64,000 nucleotides of DNA. It comes from Aselliscus stoliczkanus. Its lineage: Eukaryota; Chordata; Mammalia; Chiroptera; Hipposideridae. The position numbers and the translations under genes were made by a program. The DNA lies in NCBI GenBank assembly GCA_033961575.1, contig CM066740.1, forward strand, positions 90,193,117 to 90,257,116, in the 5' to 3' direction. Below are positions 10,450 through 23,000 of the stretch, in pieces (position 1 is the first letter of the stretch; each line of letters opens with the position of its first letter). The notes under the pieces were generated by a model. The model did no database searches. It saw only the letters and a list, made by a program, of their open reading frames with translations, and had not been told where the DNA came from.

Positions 10450-12890
10450 GGCCTGGCGCTCCAGGGTGAGCAGCGCACGTGGACTGTTCCCTACAAAGCA
10501 AAGGAAGTCAGGGTCGCCGCCAGAGAAAAGGAAGTCCTTCCTGTATTTCAGCGGTTGGAGATAGAACTGGGTGAACACACTTCTGGAGTCCCAGAACGCA
10601 GGCTTCAAATGTGAAAGCCGAGTCTGCAGGAAGAGAGCGGCCTTCAGAGACCAAACGGGGAGCGACCTGCCCTGGAAAGGGGGGTCTGGCCGCAGCCCAG
10701 AACGGAGGCGGCATCTTCCGAACAACAGTGACAGCTGTGACCTGGAAACCTCTGCAGTGTCTGCGTGGAAGGTGCACCAGAACCCTGGAACCAGCCCGGC
10801 CCCCGAGGGCCCGCGTGGCACCCACCAGAGGGATGGAAGGGTCCTGAAGAGCTAAGGGTGGCTCTCGCTGACGGCAGGAAGGTTCTGCCTGCCTTCCAAG
10901 CAGAAGGTGGGTTCCGTTGCGGAAGGTCCCGGGAGTGCTCAGCAGCCTGAGAGCTGCGGGGGGCGCCCCGCAGCGGCCCGAGGCCCCCGCCGGTCCTGGG
11001 CTGTGCGGCGCGACTGCTGGCTGCTCAGCCTCGGCGGGAACCACGGGGCTTCGCTGCCTCAGGCACCAGGCACAGCCCCCCAGCTTTGCTCGACAAGGGG
11101 TGTCTCTTCCGAGGCCCGTGGGGCACCAGCGGGAAGGTGCCGACTCCCCAGCTCTAACCCTGGGAGCCCGTTTTAGAGCCGTCCTGGCCGCCTCGTCACC
11201 CAGGTTTCCTTTCTCATTAACCACAGTGAAAGGAGCACGTCTCACCGCGGCTCGTCCGTGTGGGCGACACTGGACGGCTGTCCGCTTTCTCAGCTGCTTC
11301 CATGCTGACGCCTCCGTCGACGACAGGCTTTTGGAACGGCGACAGGAGCCATGTCCTCCGTGCAGTCGGCTCAGCTCTGCAGTGGCTCTCCCGTCGCGGG
11401 GCCTGGGCTCAGGCTTTGGAAGTTGACGCTTTGGGGCATTTGAAGAGCTAAGCGCCGGGCTGGGTTCTAAGGTGTTGCTTTCTGAGGCCATGTTGTCACA
11501 TCGGAGAAACTACAGCCACTGCACAGCTCCTAAAAGACGTGCCCTTCTGCATGTGGTTTCTCAGATCAACATTATGTACCCTTTTAAACTTAAAAAATGA
11601 GCAGTCCTTTTAGGGAAAAGATTAAGCCTGAGAAATGGGGAGAAAACCAGGGAAAGATGCAGGTCCACACACAAGGATTCGAGTTTCAGAGACAGTGGTG
11701 ACGACAAAGGCCACTGCATTCGGTACCACGGGACCGGACTGAGGGCGTGCGGCCGTGACCGGGGGAGATGGATGCAGCAGCGCGGCGACCGCAGGCCAGC
11801 GAGGAGGGACAGGGACAGGCCGGCCACGCGGGACGGGTGACGCAGCATTTGGAAGAGCTGAGCAACTGTTGGCCCAACAGCCCAGCCGTCATCACGGCCA
11901 CGTCCTGGCGCCACGGCGCTCGCTCGGGGCGGGGCAGAGACGGCCTGCCCTCAGCACTCCGTGCACGGCACCAGGTGTCGCCAGCTGGCCCGGGTCACAG
12001 CTCCTCCCCCTGTGGCTTCCCACTGGCTGAGTTGTCAGGATCTGTGGCTCGGCCCTGGCTTCTCGCCGATGTCACCTCCTGCCACTGCCTCTCCTTCCTC
12101 AGGGTTCAGCTCATACGTCCTGCCTCCCAGCTCACTTTAGATTTCTGTCTTTAAAATGGCCTGTTTCCGCCTGTCTCCCCCACTGCAACCAAGTTCAGTG
12201 ACGCCAGGGAGCACAGCCGTCTCATTTCCCATGTCCCAGTGCCTTTTCGGCACTGAATAGACGTGCTGAGTACAAGCCCAGGGCTGTAACAAGCACTGCA
12301 GCTCCCGTCAGTGACGGCGGTGTGGCAGGGACAGGCCTTGCTGCTCCCGTTTCCAGGTTGGAGGCACCGGTGGCCGTGCAGAGAACCGTCCACCACTGAT
12401 TTGGGCTTGAAGCGACACTCGGCGCTATGCTGTCTCGTCCTCCCCTTCGATAACCGACCGTTTTCTCTCCCCGAGACCGCTCAGGCCAGTAGCGCTGATG
12501 GCCCGAGTGACCTTTCTTGCTCTTCCTAATAGGCCACAAGCTGGCGTCACTCCAGCAGAAAGCAGGTCCCAGGCTCTGCCAGGCCGCCATCGTCCCCTTC
12601 CTTGGGTGCCTGGTTGTTAGAGTGGAGCCTGAGGTCGCAGGAGCAAAGGCTGCGTTGACAGTAGCTTTAAAACCCAGAGTGAAAAGAAAGAAAAAAGACC
12701 CCGCGCGGACCATGAAGCTGACAAGTGCACAGACGGCCAAAGTTTTAGAGTTCTATTATAGTATTCAAAAAATTTTTCTCCGGTGATAGGAGCTCTGAGA
12801 ATTTCTGTAAAACCAAACAGTACAAATGCTTGATATTTTACGGTGTTCGTAAAGCAGCAGCTGAAATCCTGTTGTGAAAATCTTGAGGGG
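10450..12890. other. GC-rich intergenic DNA, no gene recognised
   Basis: The block continues the GC-rich composition to the right of the minisatellite. Open frames on both strands are mutually overlapping and carry no family motif I recognise. No splice-flanked conserved exon was seen. Confidence 0.5.
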
Positions 12891-13755
12891 GGGACGTCCG
12901 CCTGGCAGAGTCCATGAGCTCTGCTTGTCTCCTCCCACAACTAAGCTAGCTGAACGGAATTCCTGTAACTAAGCATATAAAGCAGCCCACCAAGCCTGGT
13001 AGGAGGGCCGGAGACATGGAACGGGCAGGTCCCACACCCACGATGCGGCGATTAAGGATCAGGAGGGGAATCTTAGCTGCAGCAGTGCCCTCCTGAAGAG
13101 AGGAGGATCCCAGCCCCACGCTGGGCTCCCCAACCCAGGGCATCAGGGCCAGGAAGAGGAGTCCCCATGACATCTGGCTGAAAACCAGCAGGGATCGTGT
13201 CTAAGAAAGACAAGGCGCTTCCAAAGACGGATGCGCTTCTCCTAAAAGGACCGCGCGCACACTCGCTCACTCAGACCTACTGGCTCCAAGCTCCAGGGCA
13301 GGGGCAGCAGCTTGAAAAGCGCCAGGGGTATATTGGGAGGAAATACATTGACTAACTTCAGGACAAGGGCTGGAGGGGCAGCAATCGGGGCAACTCTCTC
13401 GAGGGACAAAGTGCTGCCAAGGGCCACCGTTCCCTTGTGGGAGTTTCCTCCCACCCAGCCAGCCTGATGTATGTGGGCACCCAATCCGAGCTCTCCATTA
13501 ACCTGGTGCACACCGTTCACTCCATCCGGGTGATTCCCTGGCACCCCCCCACCCCACTCTCCCTGCTGGCTCGCGCTGCAGACTTTCCCCAAATCTCCTC
13601 AAGGTCCACACACCCCGATCAGGCGGCAGCTGGCCTCGGCACGCCCTGTACCTCTAGCTAAGCAGCCCTGGCCCAGGTGCCTCAAACCCGCACAGGCAGC
13701 AGCCAATCACACATCACTGTGGGGCCGACGCCTGGAGTGCACTGTTGGCTGAATA
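12890..13755. repeat. Probable dispersed repeat, LINE-1 5' end or LTR-like
   Basis: The stretch has the feel of a mammalian interspersed repeat: ACATCTGGCTGAAAACCAGC, then a phrase like AAAGGACCGCGCGCACACTC, and it runs directly into LINE-1 ORF2 text at about 13760. I cannot decide between a LINE-1 5' region and a solo LTR. No coding capacity was seen. Confidence 0.35.
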
Positions 13756-15060
13756 TCCACAAATCAATTAGATACGCCACATGAACAGAATGAAGCAGCA
13801 AAGCCACATGATCACATCAATACAAGCAGAAAAAGCATTTGACGAAATCCAGCATCCATTGATGATAGAAACCCAGCAAGTGGAGATGGAAGGAACTTAA
13901 CACATTAAAGGCTACGTAGGACAAACCCGCAGCGTACATCATACTTGACAGTGAAAAGCGGAAAGCTTTAAGATCAGGAACAAAACACAGTATCGGAAGT
14001 CCGGCCAGAGCAAGTAGGCCAGAAACGGAAATAAAGGGCATCAGCACTGGAAAGGGAGAAGTAAACGGGCATTTTTCTCGGATGACATGAAACTACATAT
14101 AGATTCCACCTCAAGATTCCACCAAAAAACGATTGTAATTGGTTAAACTATTAGAACTCGTACAAATCAACACCAGAAAAATAATCTCATTCAAAACTGC
14201 AATGAGGACCTGAAAAGACATTTCTCCACGGAGGACACACAGATGGCCAACAGACATGAAAAGATGGGCAACATCACTTGTCATCAAAGAAATGCAAATA
14301 AAAACCTTAATGAGGTATCACCTCACTCCCGTCAGAATGGCCATCGTCAATGAATCAACGAACAAGTGCTGGCGGGGCTGTGGGGAAAAGGGGACCCCGG
14401 TGCACTGTTGGTGGGACTGCAGACTGGTGCAGCCACTACGGAAAGCGTGAAGGTGCCTCGAAAAATTAAAATTACAACATACGACCCAACAATTCCACTT
14501 CTAGGTATTCATCTGAAGAAATCTAAAACTAATTCAAAAACATATATGCATCATTATCTACAATAGTGAGGCTATGGAAGCAGCTAAGTGTGCGTCCACG
14601 GACACTGGGTAGAGGACGGGGTACACAGACAACGGAATATTACTCAGCCGTAGGAAAGAATGCAGTCTTACCACTTGTGACGACATGGATGGACCGAGAG
14701 GGTATTGTGCTGAGTAAAATAAGTCAGAAAAGACAAATACCAAGTGATCTCACTTATATGTGGAATCTAAAAAACAAAATAAATGAACAAAAACAAACTC
14801 AGAAAACAAATTGATGGCTGCCAAATGGGAGCGGGACTGGGTGAAAAAGGGGAAGGGATTAAGAAGTACAAATTGGCAGTTACAAAACAGTCACAGGGAT
14901 ATGAAGTAATGTTGTAATAACTGTACCTGGTATCAGGTGGTTACCAGACTATTTGGGGGGAGCACTTTGTAAGCTGTATGTCTAATCGCTAGGTTGTACG
15001 CCTGAAACTAACATAACACTGTATGTCAATTGTAACTGAAAAATAAAAATTATATTTCAC
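13756..15060 (+). mobile_element. LINE-1 3' half, broken
   Basis: The block shows late ORF2 text (AAAAAGCATTTGACGAAATCCAGCA region) and then, after a break at about 14195, the classic 3' part: GAAATGCAAATAAAAACC, ATTACTCAGCC, ATGGATGGACC, GATCTCACTTATATGTGG and an A-rich end near 15050. Frames are interrupted. It is a dead 5'-truncated or rearranged copy. Confidence 0.85.
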
Positions 15061-15549
15061 ATTACATATAGTTTTACTAGAAATAGAAAAAATAAACACA
15101 TAAAAGGCCTCATGTTTCTTCACAATTGTAAAACCTCTCTACTAAGTAAAAAAAAAAAAAAAGCCTTAGAGGGATTCTGAACTATTTTAATTCTTAGCAT
15201 CCTCCCTAAAAATGTGAAATACATTCAGTATTATAAAAATAAAGTCTCTATCTGGGGGAGCAATTTAACAATTAAACAAAAACAGACTTCAAACAAGGGA
15301 AGAAGGCATCACAAATATTTTTTAATTAGGCCTTAGTTAAAAAGACCCCAAAGTTCCCTTCTTTAGTCACCTGCAAGGAAGAGCCCCTACTTGGGAGTGA
15401 GGTACGAGCCCCAGCTAAACATCTGAAGAGGACTGCGCTGGTCGCGGACGCCGTGATTCCCGGAGGCGGACCCGACGCCGGCGACTTAGCCATCGTCATC
15501 TCAGACCTGCAGTCGGAACACCGGAGGGGCTGACAGAGACTCAGGCGGC
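15061..15549. other. Spacer between LINE-1 and the KMT2C transcript end
   Basis: AT-rich DNA with a poly(A) run of about 15 near 15150, then ordinary sequence. Nothing else is recognised. Confidence 0.5.
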
Positions 15550-17359
15550 TTTTATAGATGTAAAATATTTTATTTGTAAATGGTGATCTTCTAAATCTGT
15601 GTCCACAAATTCCAAAACCCATAACACTCTGTATACTTCAAAAAATTCAATTTCTGCCAACATTAGATACTATTATACAGAACAGAAAACAAAACAAAAA
15701 CCCGGTAAGACAAATACTGGTAGGATGTCAGAATATTGTACAAGAGAAGAAAAATATTCAAGAAACAAATTTCATACAGCTATTTATCAAGAGAAAAATA
15801 TATACAATTGATTTATTCTGGAAGATAAAAATACATCATGCCATATACATTACAAGTCCAGAACTGCATGACTGAACATACCGACAGCTTACAGCCCACT
15901 TGAACTGTGCACACAAAACTTCATTTTATACTTAGTCTGGGAAGTGTCAGTACCAGAATTTTAAGGACAGAATAAAAAGCTAACCTGGTTCAAAATGCTG
16001 ATTAAGTTTCTACAAGCAAACACAAAACAGTGTTTTTTATTAAAGAAATGTAAACAAACAGTTCATACAAACACATTGTAAAATGACATCTTCCAAAACC
16101 CTATTGCCGGAGTCCTGCAAGCAGAGTCAAGTCTCTCCTTTTTTTTTTTCTTTTTCAAATTTTTATGTTAAATAGAAGGCTAGGGAGTTAGGTCTCGGTT
16201 CCTGCTACATGATCCTAGTATGTTTACATGATTCTTTGTGGCTTGAGACAAAGTTCTAATCAAAACTACTGCTGAAGAAAATCCAGCCTCCATTTGGGTG
16301 TATTTTTAAGCAGTTATTCACAGTTATCACAAATTGTAAGCACAAAAAAACCTGACTGAAGAAGTAGGGGGGGGCAACAGTATAATATGAAAAAATTAGT
16401 TTAAGTTACCAAAACAGCTAGAAAAGTTGTCGTCGTGGCGTCCACTCCACTCTGTCAGAAGTCAGGCGCATAAAACGACGCAGGTCGACGGGACTAGCCC
16501 CCAAACCGCACTGGGTGGCGTCCGGCTGTGGCCGGCCCTCTGCCCGCGTGCGTGTCACCAGCAGTTACACTGCGACATCCCTGCGACGTTTCACAAGCAC
16601 CGAGCTGCTGCAGCGCCTGGGAGCATTTGGTCAATAACTATTTTTATACTGTATTTTTTTTCTCAAAATATTTACATATTTGTACAAAGTAACAGGGTTT
16701 GTTAGTTCTGCAGGTAACAGCAGCAGCTTGGCTTTCTTCTAACTTTTATTTAAAAATAGCTTCATTCACTTATTCAATAATAAATACAAAAAGTTTCTCT
16801 TATTTTACAGAAATCAAAAACTACAATAAACTGACTCATGGAATCAAGTATTTAAATGTATTTTAGTGCAAGTTATTATCCCTTAGCTCTATCCCTAAGG
16901 AAGTCATTTCAGTACATTCCTTGTTCAGTGGTGTCTACTTATTTAAAAAACGTTAAATTAGAGGGCCTGCCCCTTTCAGATAAGGCCGTGGCCAGCACTC
17001 GGACACTACCCTTCCGCTGGTGAGCTCAGTCTTACATTCATAGGAAGGCCCCTGCCCGGGGCGGGGCAGGCATCGGCTTTCTCCTTAGACGAAAACAACA
17101 GAACAAACCCACCCACAAAAAGAAACAAAGAAAAAGGAAACGAAAGTGCTGGACCATTCTGTAATTCTGCGTAACCTCGAGTCGGCCTCCGGTGCTGCTC
17201 GAACCTAAAGGACTGAGGGGATCAGAACTTCCAGAAGCTAGTTTTCAAAAAGTCATAAAACGAAAACAAACACATCTTTCTGTCTGCAAAACCCAAATGG
17301 CGTGCTGAATCGCTTCTTCCTGGGGACAAGCCGCCCGCGGAGACGGCAAGGAATGCATC
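15550..17359 (-). other. KMT2C: KMT2C 3' UTR with poly(A) signal
   Basis: About 1.8 kb of AT-rich sequence follows the KMT2C stop on the minus strand. An AATAAA on that strand (TTTATT on +) lies at 15569-15574, with cleavage expected near 15550. Other AATAAA hexamers at 16034-16039 and 16745-16750 could give shorter 3' ends. The length agrees with what I recall for mammalian KMT2C. A GC-rich island (16430-16620) sits inside the otherwise AT-rich UTR. Confidence 0.7.
15569..15574 (-). terminator. KMT2C: KMT2C distal poly(A) signal
   Basis: AATAAA on the minus strand, the most distal such hexamer before the LINE-1 block. Assigned by position; use is not proven. Confidence 0.55.
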
Positions 17360-17452
17360 TCAGTTCATCCACTTCCGGCAGTTGACGGCTCCACAGTGAC
17401 AGGGGATCTTGTGCTGATCGTCTTCAAAGTCAAACTTATAGTCATAGCAGAG
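17360..17452 (-). CDS. KMT2C: KMT2C last exon: end of SET and post-SET
   Basis: It encodes 30 residues and TGA (17360-17362 in complement). LCYDYKFDFEDD completes the SET domain; the tyrosines belong to the active-site pocket. CHCGAVNC is the post-SET zinc-binding motif, followed by the typical RKWMN end. The acceptor is CGGGCAG and the phase is 0. Confidence 0.97.
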   Translation of the reverse strand, partial: LCYDYKFDFEDDQHKIPCHCGAVNCRKWMN

Positions 17453-20050
17453 CTGCCCGCGGCAAAGACACAGAGTGAGGCGGGGGCGGGGAGGGGCGCC
17501 CTGCCCCACCTGCCTCTCACGGCGTTCTGGGGTTCCCAAGGACGGGGGGAGGGGACACGGGGCCCCCGGAGAAGCGGCACGGAAACCAGCCTGGCTGTGT
17601 CCCGCTGGGGCCTGGCAGGGCAGGGAGCCGGGAGGCAGGAGTTCCCGCCGAGACCCGAGGACGGGCCGGCGGCCCCCTCCCGCCGGGCCGCGCACAGAGG
17701 AACCGCCTTTCTCCTCCGTCTTTCCTCCCTCGTGGGTATTTGAACGTGTATTTGGCGGTCACTGAATTCCTGCCACTGCACGCCAAACCTGTTTGCGGGC
17801 AGGCGGGAGGCTGCGCGGGGCCCGTACTCTGCGGCCCCTGAGGAGACATCCTATGGCCCTGAAGGCCAGGACGCCTCCCAGTAGTGACACTAAGCCACCT
17901 GGGCGAGCCTGGTTGCCGAGTTCCTGGGGAGGAAATCCTTTTCCCCTTTGACCATAAAATGCAGCTGAGGCTCTGAGAAGTTAAGCGACCTCCTCGGGAG
18001 TCCTCGCGTCGGGAGGGACAGAGGGCCCCATCTGTCCCGAGGCTGCCATTCGTACCCCTGGGGGTCACTGGCCCTGAGCTGGGAGCCCGCATACTTTCTC
18101 TAATGTCAAGTTACTTCACGACGCGCGAAATGGGCCTTGGGTCAATTCCTGACGTGCAAAAAGGAATTCTCCAAAAGGAACACCCAAGAATACAAGCAGA
18201 AAGCCAAGCTCTGTTCTCAGAAGGCTGGAGTCTCCAACCCAGGCAACAGCTCAGGCCCTCGTCGCCCTAAACGGGGTTTCCTACAGAAACCCACCGCTTG
18301 GCAGCAGCTTGCCAGCAAACGCCGATTCCAGGTCTAGGAGCCGCCAGGCGTGAGCCAAAGCTGGGGATGGGAACGAGGCCACTGAGACCAGTAATAACCT
18401 AAACAGGTGAGATGTGGGGCCAAGGTCATCTGTGAGACCAAAGAAACAAATGGCAAGTCTAGCGTTCGGCATTTTGAAAAAACTAATAGCCAAACTGTTT
18501 GAAAACCTGTTGGTATGAAAAAGCTGTAAGCTTCTAGTGATCTTAAGTGACAAGCGAACTGGAACCACATATGGCGCCACCAGACTTGCTGCTACAGCGT
18601 CACGGTGACCCCACACAAGAGACCTCCACAGGCAACAACCCCGATATTCTTCAATCATCAGTTCGGAGACAGGCCAATCTTTAACGAGAGGGATCCTGCC
18701 ACACTGTGACTCGCGGACGAGGCGGCGCTGAGACTGGAGTGATGCCACGTGAGTGAGGAGGGCTGGGGAATTCGCAGGACGCGGAGCGCCGCGGGATGGG
18801 CGAGTGTCAGACGGGGAAACAGGACCCACGCGGGGCTTTCTCGCGATAGGAAGGGGCCGGAGCCACCGGGCACGAGCCCCGCGGAGCGGAGCCGTGTGCG
18901 CCCTCACTCTTACCTCCTCTCCTTTCTGGATTCTCCGATTGGAGCTGATGATAATTTTGTGTCCTCTCTCAAAAGTCACCACTTCAGCCACACAGTTAGG
19001 GGCACAGGAATGGTTGATATATCTGGAAGAAACCGTTTCGGAAAACTGTTTATTGTAAAACTGAAAGAGGCAGCTTTAAAAACTCAATTTACAGGGAAAA
19101 GTTTCTCCTCATTGTTACATGTCTGTCTGCCCAGTCGGAGAACCAGAACACACACACCCTTCTGAACGAAACTCCTTTCAAACGCGTTTGTCCTGAGCGT
19201 CTCATCTCTGACCCCGGAGGACCCCGGAGGCCAGAGACCCTTCCTCACCTCGCAGGCCCTCCCGTGAGCGTCGCGTCGATCACGTGGTCATTGTCCATGC
19301 GGAACATGTAGACGCCACGGTTCTGAAAGAAAAGTCACGGTTCTGAAAGTCACCGTTCCTCCCGGGGTCACATCCACAGTAGGAAGACCAGGGCGGCGGT
19401 GAGCTGAGAGGCACCCCAGTCCCACTCGCTGTGGACACGGCCCCAGCAGCTGACATGTACACAGTGTGAACGGAACTCAGCCACCTGGGAGGCTGCCTGT
19501 TTCGCCGGCACGTTCAGCTACAATTCCACATCCACGCAAATACCACCAACCAAGATAAGGCTACGGAGGGGGCGGTAGATGAGGATAAAGGGGATCAAAT
19601 CTATGGTGATGGAAGGAGAGCTGACTCTGGGTGGTGAGCACACAAGGTGATACATAGACGATGGATTACAGAATGGTACACCTGAAACCTATGCAACTTT
19701 ACTAACCATTGTCACCCCAATAAACCTTAATTAAAAAAAAAAGATAAGACTGATGGAAAAAACAGGAGTGATGGAAAAATGCAAGAATATCCAGATGCGG
19801 CTTTTGTTCAAACCTGAACCCAGCACGACGGTCACTTTGGCCCTGCCTTTCGGGATGTTTGGACGACATGACACGGGCAGAGAGAGGGTGGCTGTGGGAC
19901 TCACCTGAGACTCATAAAGTTTCTCTTTTCTGTTTGCTACTTCATTTCGAATGATGGTCCCAATATATTCAATGACCATGGTGTGCTTCTCAATGTCTCT
20001 AGCAGCATACAAGCCCAGTCCCTGCAAAAACAATCACAACACGAAGAGTG

Positions 20051-20098
<48 letters not shown>

Positions 20099-23000
20099 TC
20101 AAGAAACATGGCCATTCCTTGGGCAATAAACCTGCATTCTGTTCTGTTGCATACAAAGGTCATGCAAAAGCCACTCTGAAGATCTCCCCTGAGCTCAGTG
20201 ACCTGTGTCACCGCCTGTGCTACCATCTGGAACTTGAAGATGAGACCATCTCCCCACTTAAAGCTCACCAGCACTGCCCTGCTTCTCTGCCGCACGGCCT
20301 GTGGACCAAGCAGTGCTGCTGACTGGCCGGCCACCCTGTCAGGCTCTCTGCCTTCCCACGTAAGAAATACACGCTGAGGGCCGGCCGAGGGGCGCGGTGG
20401 TTAAGCGCTGGCTTGGGAAGCCAGCGGCCCCGGTTCGGGTCCCACATGTGAGGGCCAGTGACACTGCCCTCAAAAAAAAAAAAAAAACAAAAAAAAAAAC
20501 AAAAAACCCGCTGAGGTCCCACCACAAAGGCTAATGGTTCTGGTATTTACCTGGTCCCACCACTATTTCTAAGGAGACTTGACACGACTGTAAACTTAAT
20601 AAAACAGAAATTGGGCTAACTGTAAGGGATTATGAATAATACTAGAAACAGGTTTCATATCTGGATACGAGTTCCTGGAAGTCAGGGCAAATGGAGAAAC
20701 AGGGGCCACTTTGCCCTAATTATCAGGAAAGTTGGAAAGAAATAAAGCTCTTGGGAAAGGCAATTTTTTCCCCCTAATATAAACTTCGGTGAGGCCACGG
20801 AAGAAATGAACTGGAATCCGAAACTAGTGGAAACACTCAGGTGTCCTCTTCCGGCGGCTCCTGCTGTCTACGCTAGTAGCCTCATAAATCACATACTACA
20901 TGCAGCATTTACAGTTTTAGTATTACACATTTGGAAAAACATATTGAAAAAATACAGATAATTTCCATGAATATTGGTCTCCTGTCCTGGTCTGAGCTTC
21001 TGCGTTCTCAACTAAAACTGACCCGGAAACAGTGGGGGGTGAGGGGGGGGGTGACGGGTGGGGGGGGGAAAGAAGAACGTGTGCCAACCGGGACCCTCCC
21101 CCAATCCCGAAACGGTCCTCACCAGCCTCCGCCTTGCAGCACCGAGGAGGGGGCCTAGGTTAGCGATTTTGGTATGTGAAGTAAACTATCTTCTGAAAGA
21201 AACGTGTGTGATTTATCTGTTAAATTCCAGCTACGACTTATGAGGTGAACAGACTAGGATACAAAGAAGGAATAAGTGTGGGACCACAGTTTGGTGTAAC
21301 AGACAAGACCCATGGGGACAGAGGACCCATGTGCACATGAGGGCGCGCACGCAGTGTGCAGGGGCTGGTTACGGAATGCTGCTTCGGCAACTGGTTAGTC
21401 ACTGGAAGAGAATAAAATTGTCTTAAAAAGTACAATTTCTGGAGGAAAACAAACCCCTAAGATGCTATGCATACAATCTACACTCTTAACCAAGACAGAA
21501 GCTACAGAAAATTATCTATGTTTGACTATATAAAAATTACAACTTTTGGGCCGGCCGAGTGGCACGGTGGTTAAGCGCCGGCTTGAGAAGCCAGCGGCCC
21601 CGGTTCGGGTCCCACATATGAGGGCCAGTGACACTGCCCTTAAAAAAAAAGGCAAAACATTACAACTTTTTTTGTAAGAAACAGGTACCATATCTCCTGG
21701 TAGGCAGATGATGTTTTTAGGAAAAATATCTAATAGTGTGAGTTGTTACAAAGTGAAAAGTGGATAAAGGATATGAATATGCGATTCGCAGAAGAGTGGA
21801 CCCCAATGGTAAATGTGAAAAGTCACTCGTTCATTAGCAGTTTGAAACTTCAGTTGAAGTAACATCAGTCTACACTTAGCGGGCTGGCAAAACAAAACAA
21901 AACAAAACAAAAAAACTGAAGTGGCAGTTAGTCCACAAATGCGAGAACAGGAAAAAGCGCCCCTTGTGCAGGAAGAATCAGACAATCGCAACCTTGTAGG
22001 AACACGGGTCGAGCTGATGGCTAAGTGAGAAGCACCTACACTTCGACATGGAATCTTACTTTTGGGAAACAGCCCATAGGACTGAAGCTATGGCTCACGG
22101 GATATCTGTTCAAAGTATTGAGAGCAACCTTCTTTCAGGGAAGATGCCCATCAGCAGTAGAATGCTTTAATCACAGTTCGTCACCATCGTGGGCCATCAC
22201 TGGCATTACAGAGAAAGAAATGTACAGAGCTGCCTCGGCTGATCGAGAGACAGCACTAATGAGACAAGGAAGATCCAGAAACATACAAAGAACACAAGTC
22301 CACTTTTACATATGCAGCTGCCGTGCACATATTGTTAGGACCTGGGAGGTGGGTGCGAGGGAGGGCGCGCGGACAAGACCCAAGGACAGAAGCTCTCAAA
22401 AAAAGAGGACAGATGAACACGGGTACTTAAGAAACCATTAAAATGACAGAAGGGAATAAAATCCAACACTAAAGGACAGGAAAGGTAAAGTGAGCTATTT
22501 GGGAGCATTTAAAATGGAAAAGTAACTGATTTAACTAGGAGACAGGCACCCCTGCCCATGGATGGCAGACAGGCTCCATTCTGGAGGCAACAGCAGAAAG
22601 AAAGAAAGGCACAAGTGTGGAACAAGACACCAGGGAAAAAGATCAAGAGGAGAAAGCGCTCTTAGCAATTATTTTTTTTTTAAAGACTAGCAAACAGAGT
22701 AGAAGTCTCAGAACAAGGACGAGGAAATCAAGGGAGAAGGACAGACGTGAGACAGACGGGGTTTCCCTGGCAGCATCTCAGGGGCTCGGCCCCCAAACCT
22801 GCAGGTCCTAACAAGGCCCCAGGCGATGCTGAGGCTTTATCTGGGGTCCACCCTGTGAGGGGACCCTGATCTCGAGTCCAGTATTTGTCCGTAAGCGCCG
22901 ACAGAAAGAGACGGAGGAGCCGCAAAGAATTCACGTCACACGTCTCAGGAGGATGGCCACGTGACGCCAGGGAAAGGGCTCACGGGTGAGGAAAGCAGGA

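Noticed and set aside
9530..10564. A 344-codon open frame on + with repeated GGHPVRGTSCQGDILS-like text
   Set aside because: It is the translation of the minisatellite. The unit has no stop in any frame, and a 16-nt unit cycles through all three frames; there are no splice sites or family motifs.
10508..11491. A 327-codon open frame on - in the GC-rich intergenic block
   Set aside because: Low stop density in GC-rich DNA explains it; several overlapping frames of like length exist on both strands and no domain is recognised.
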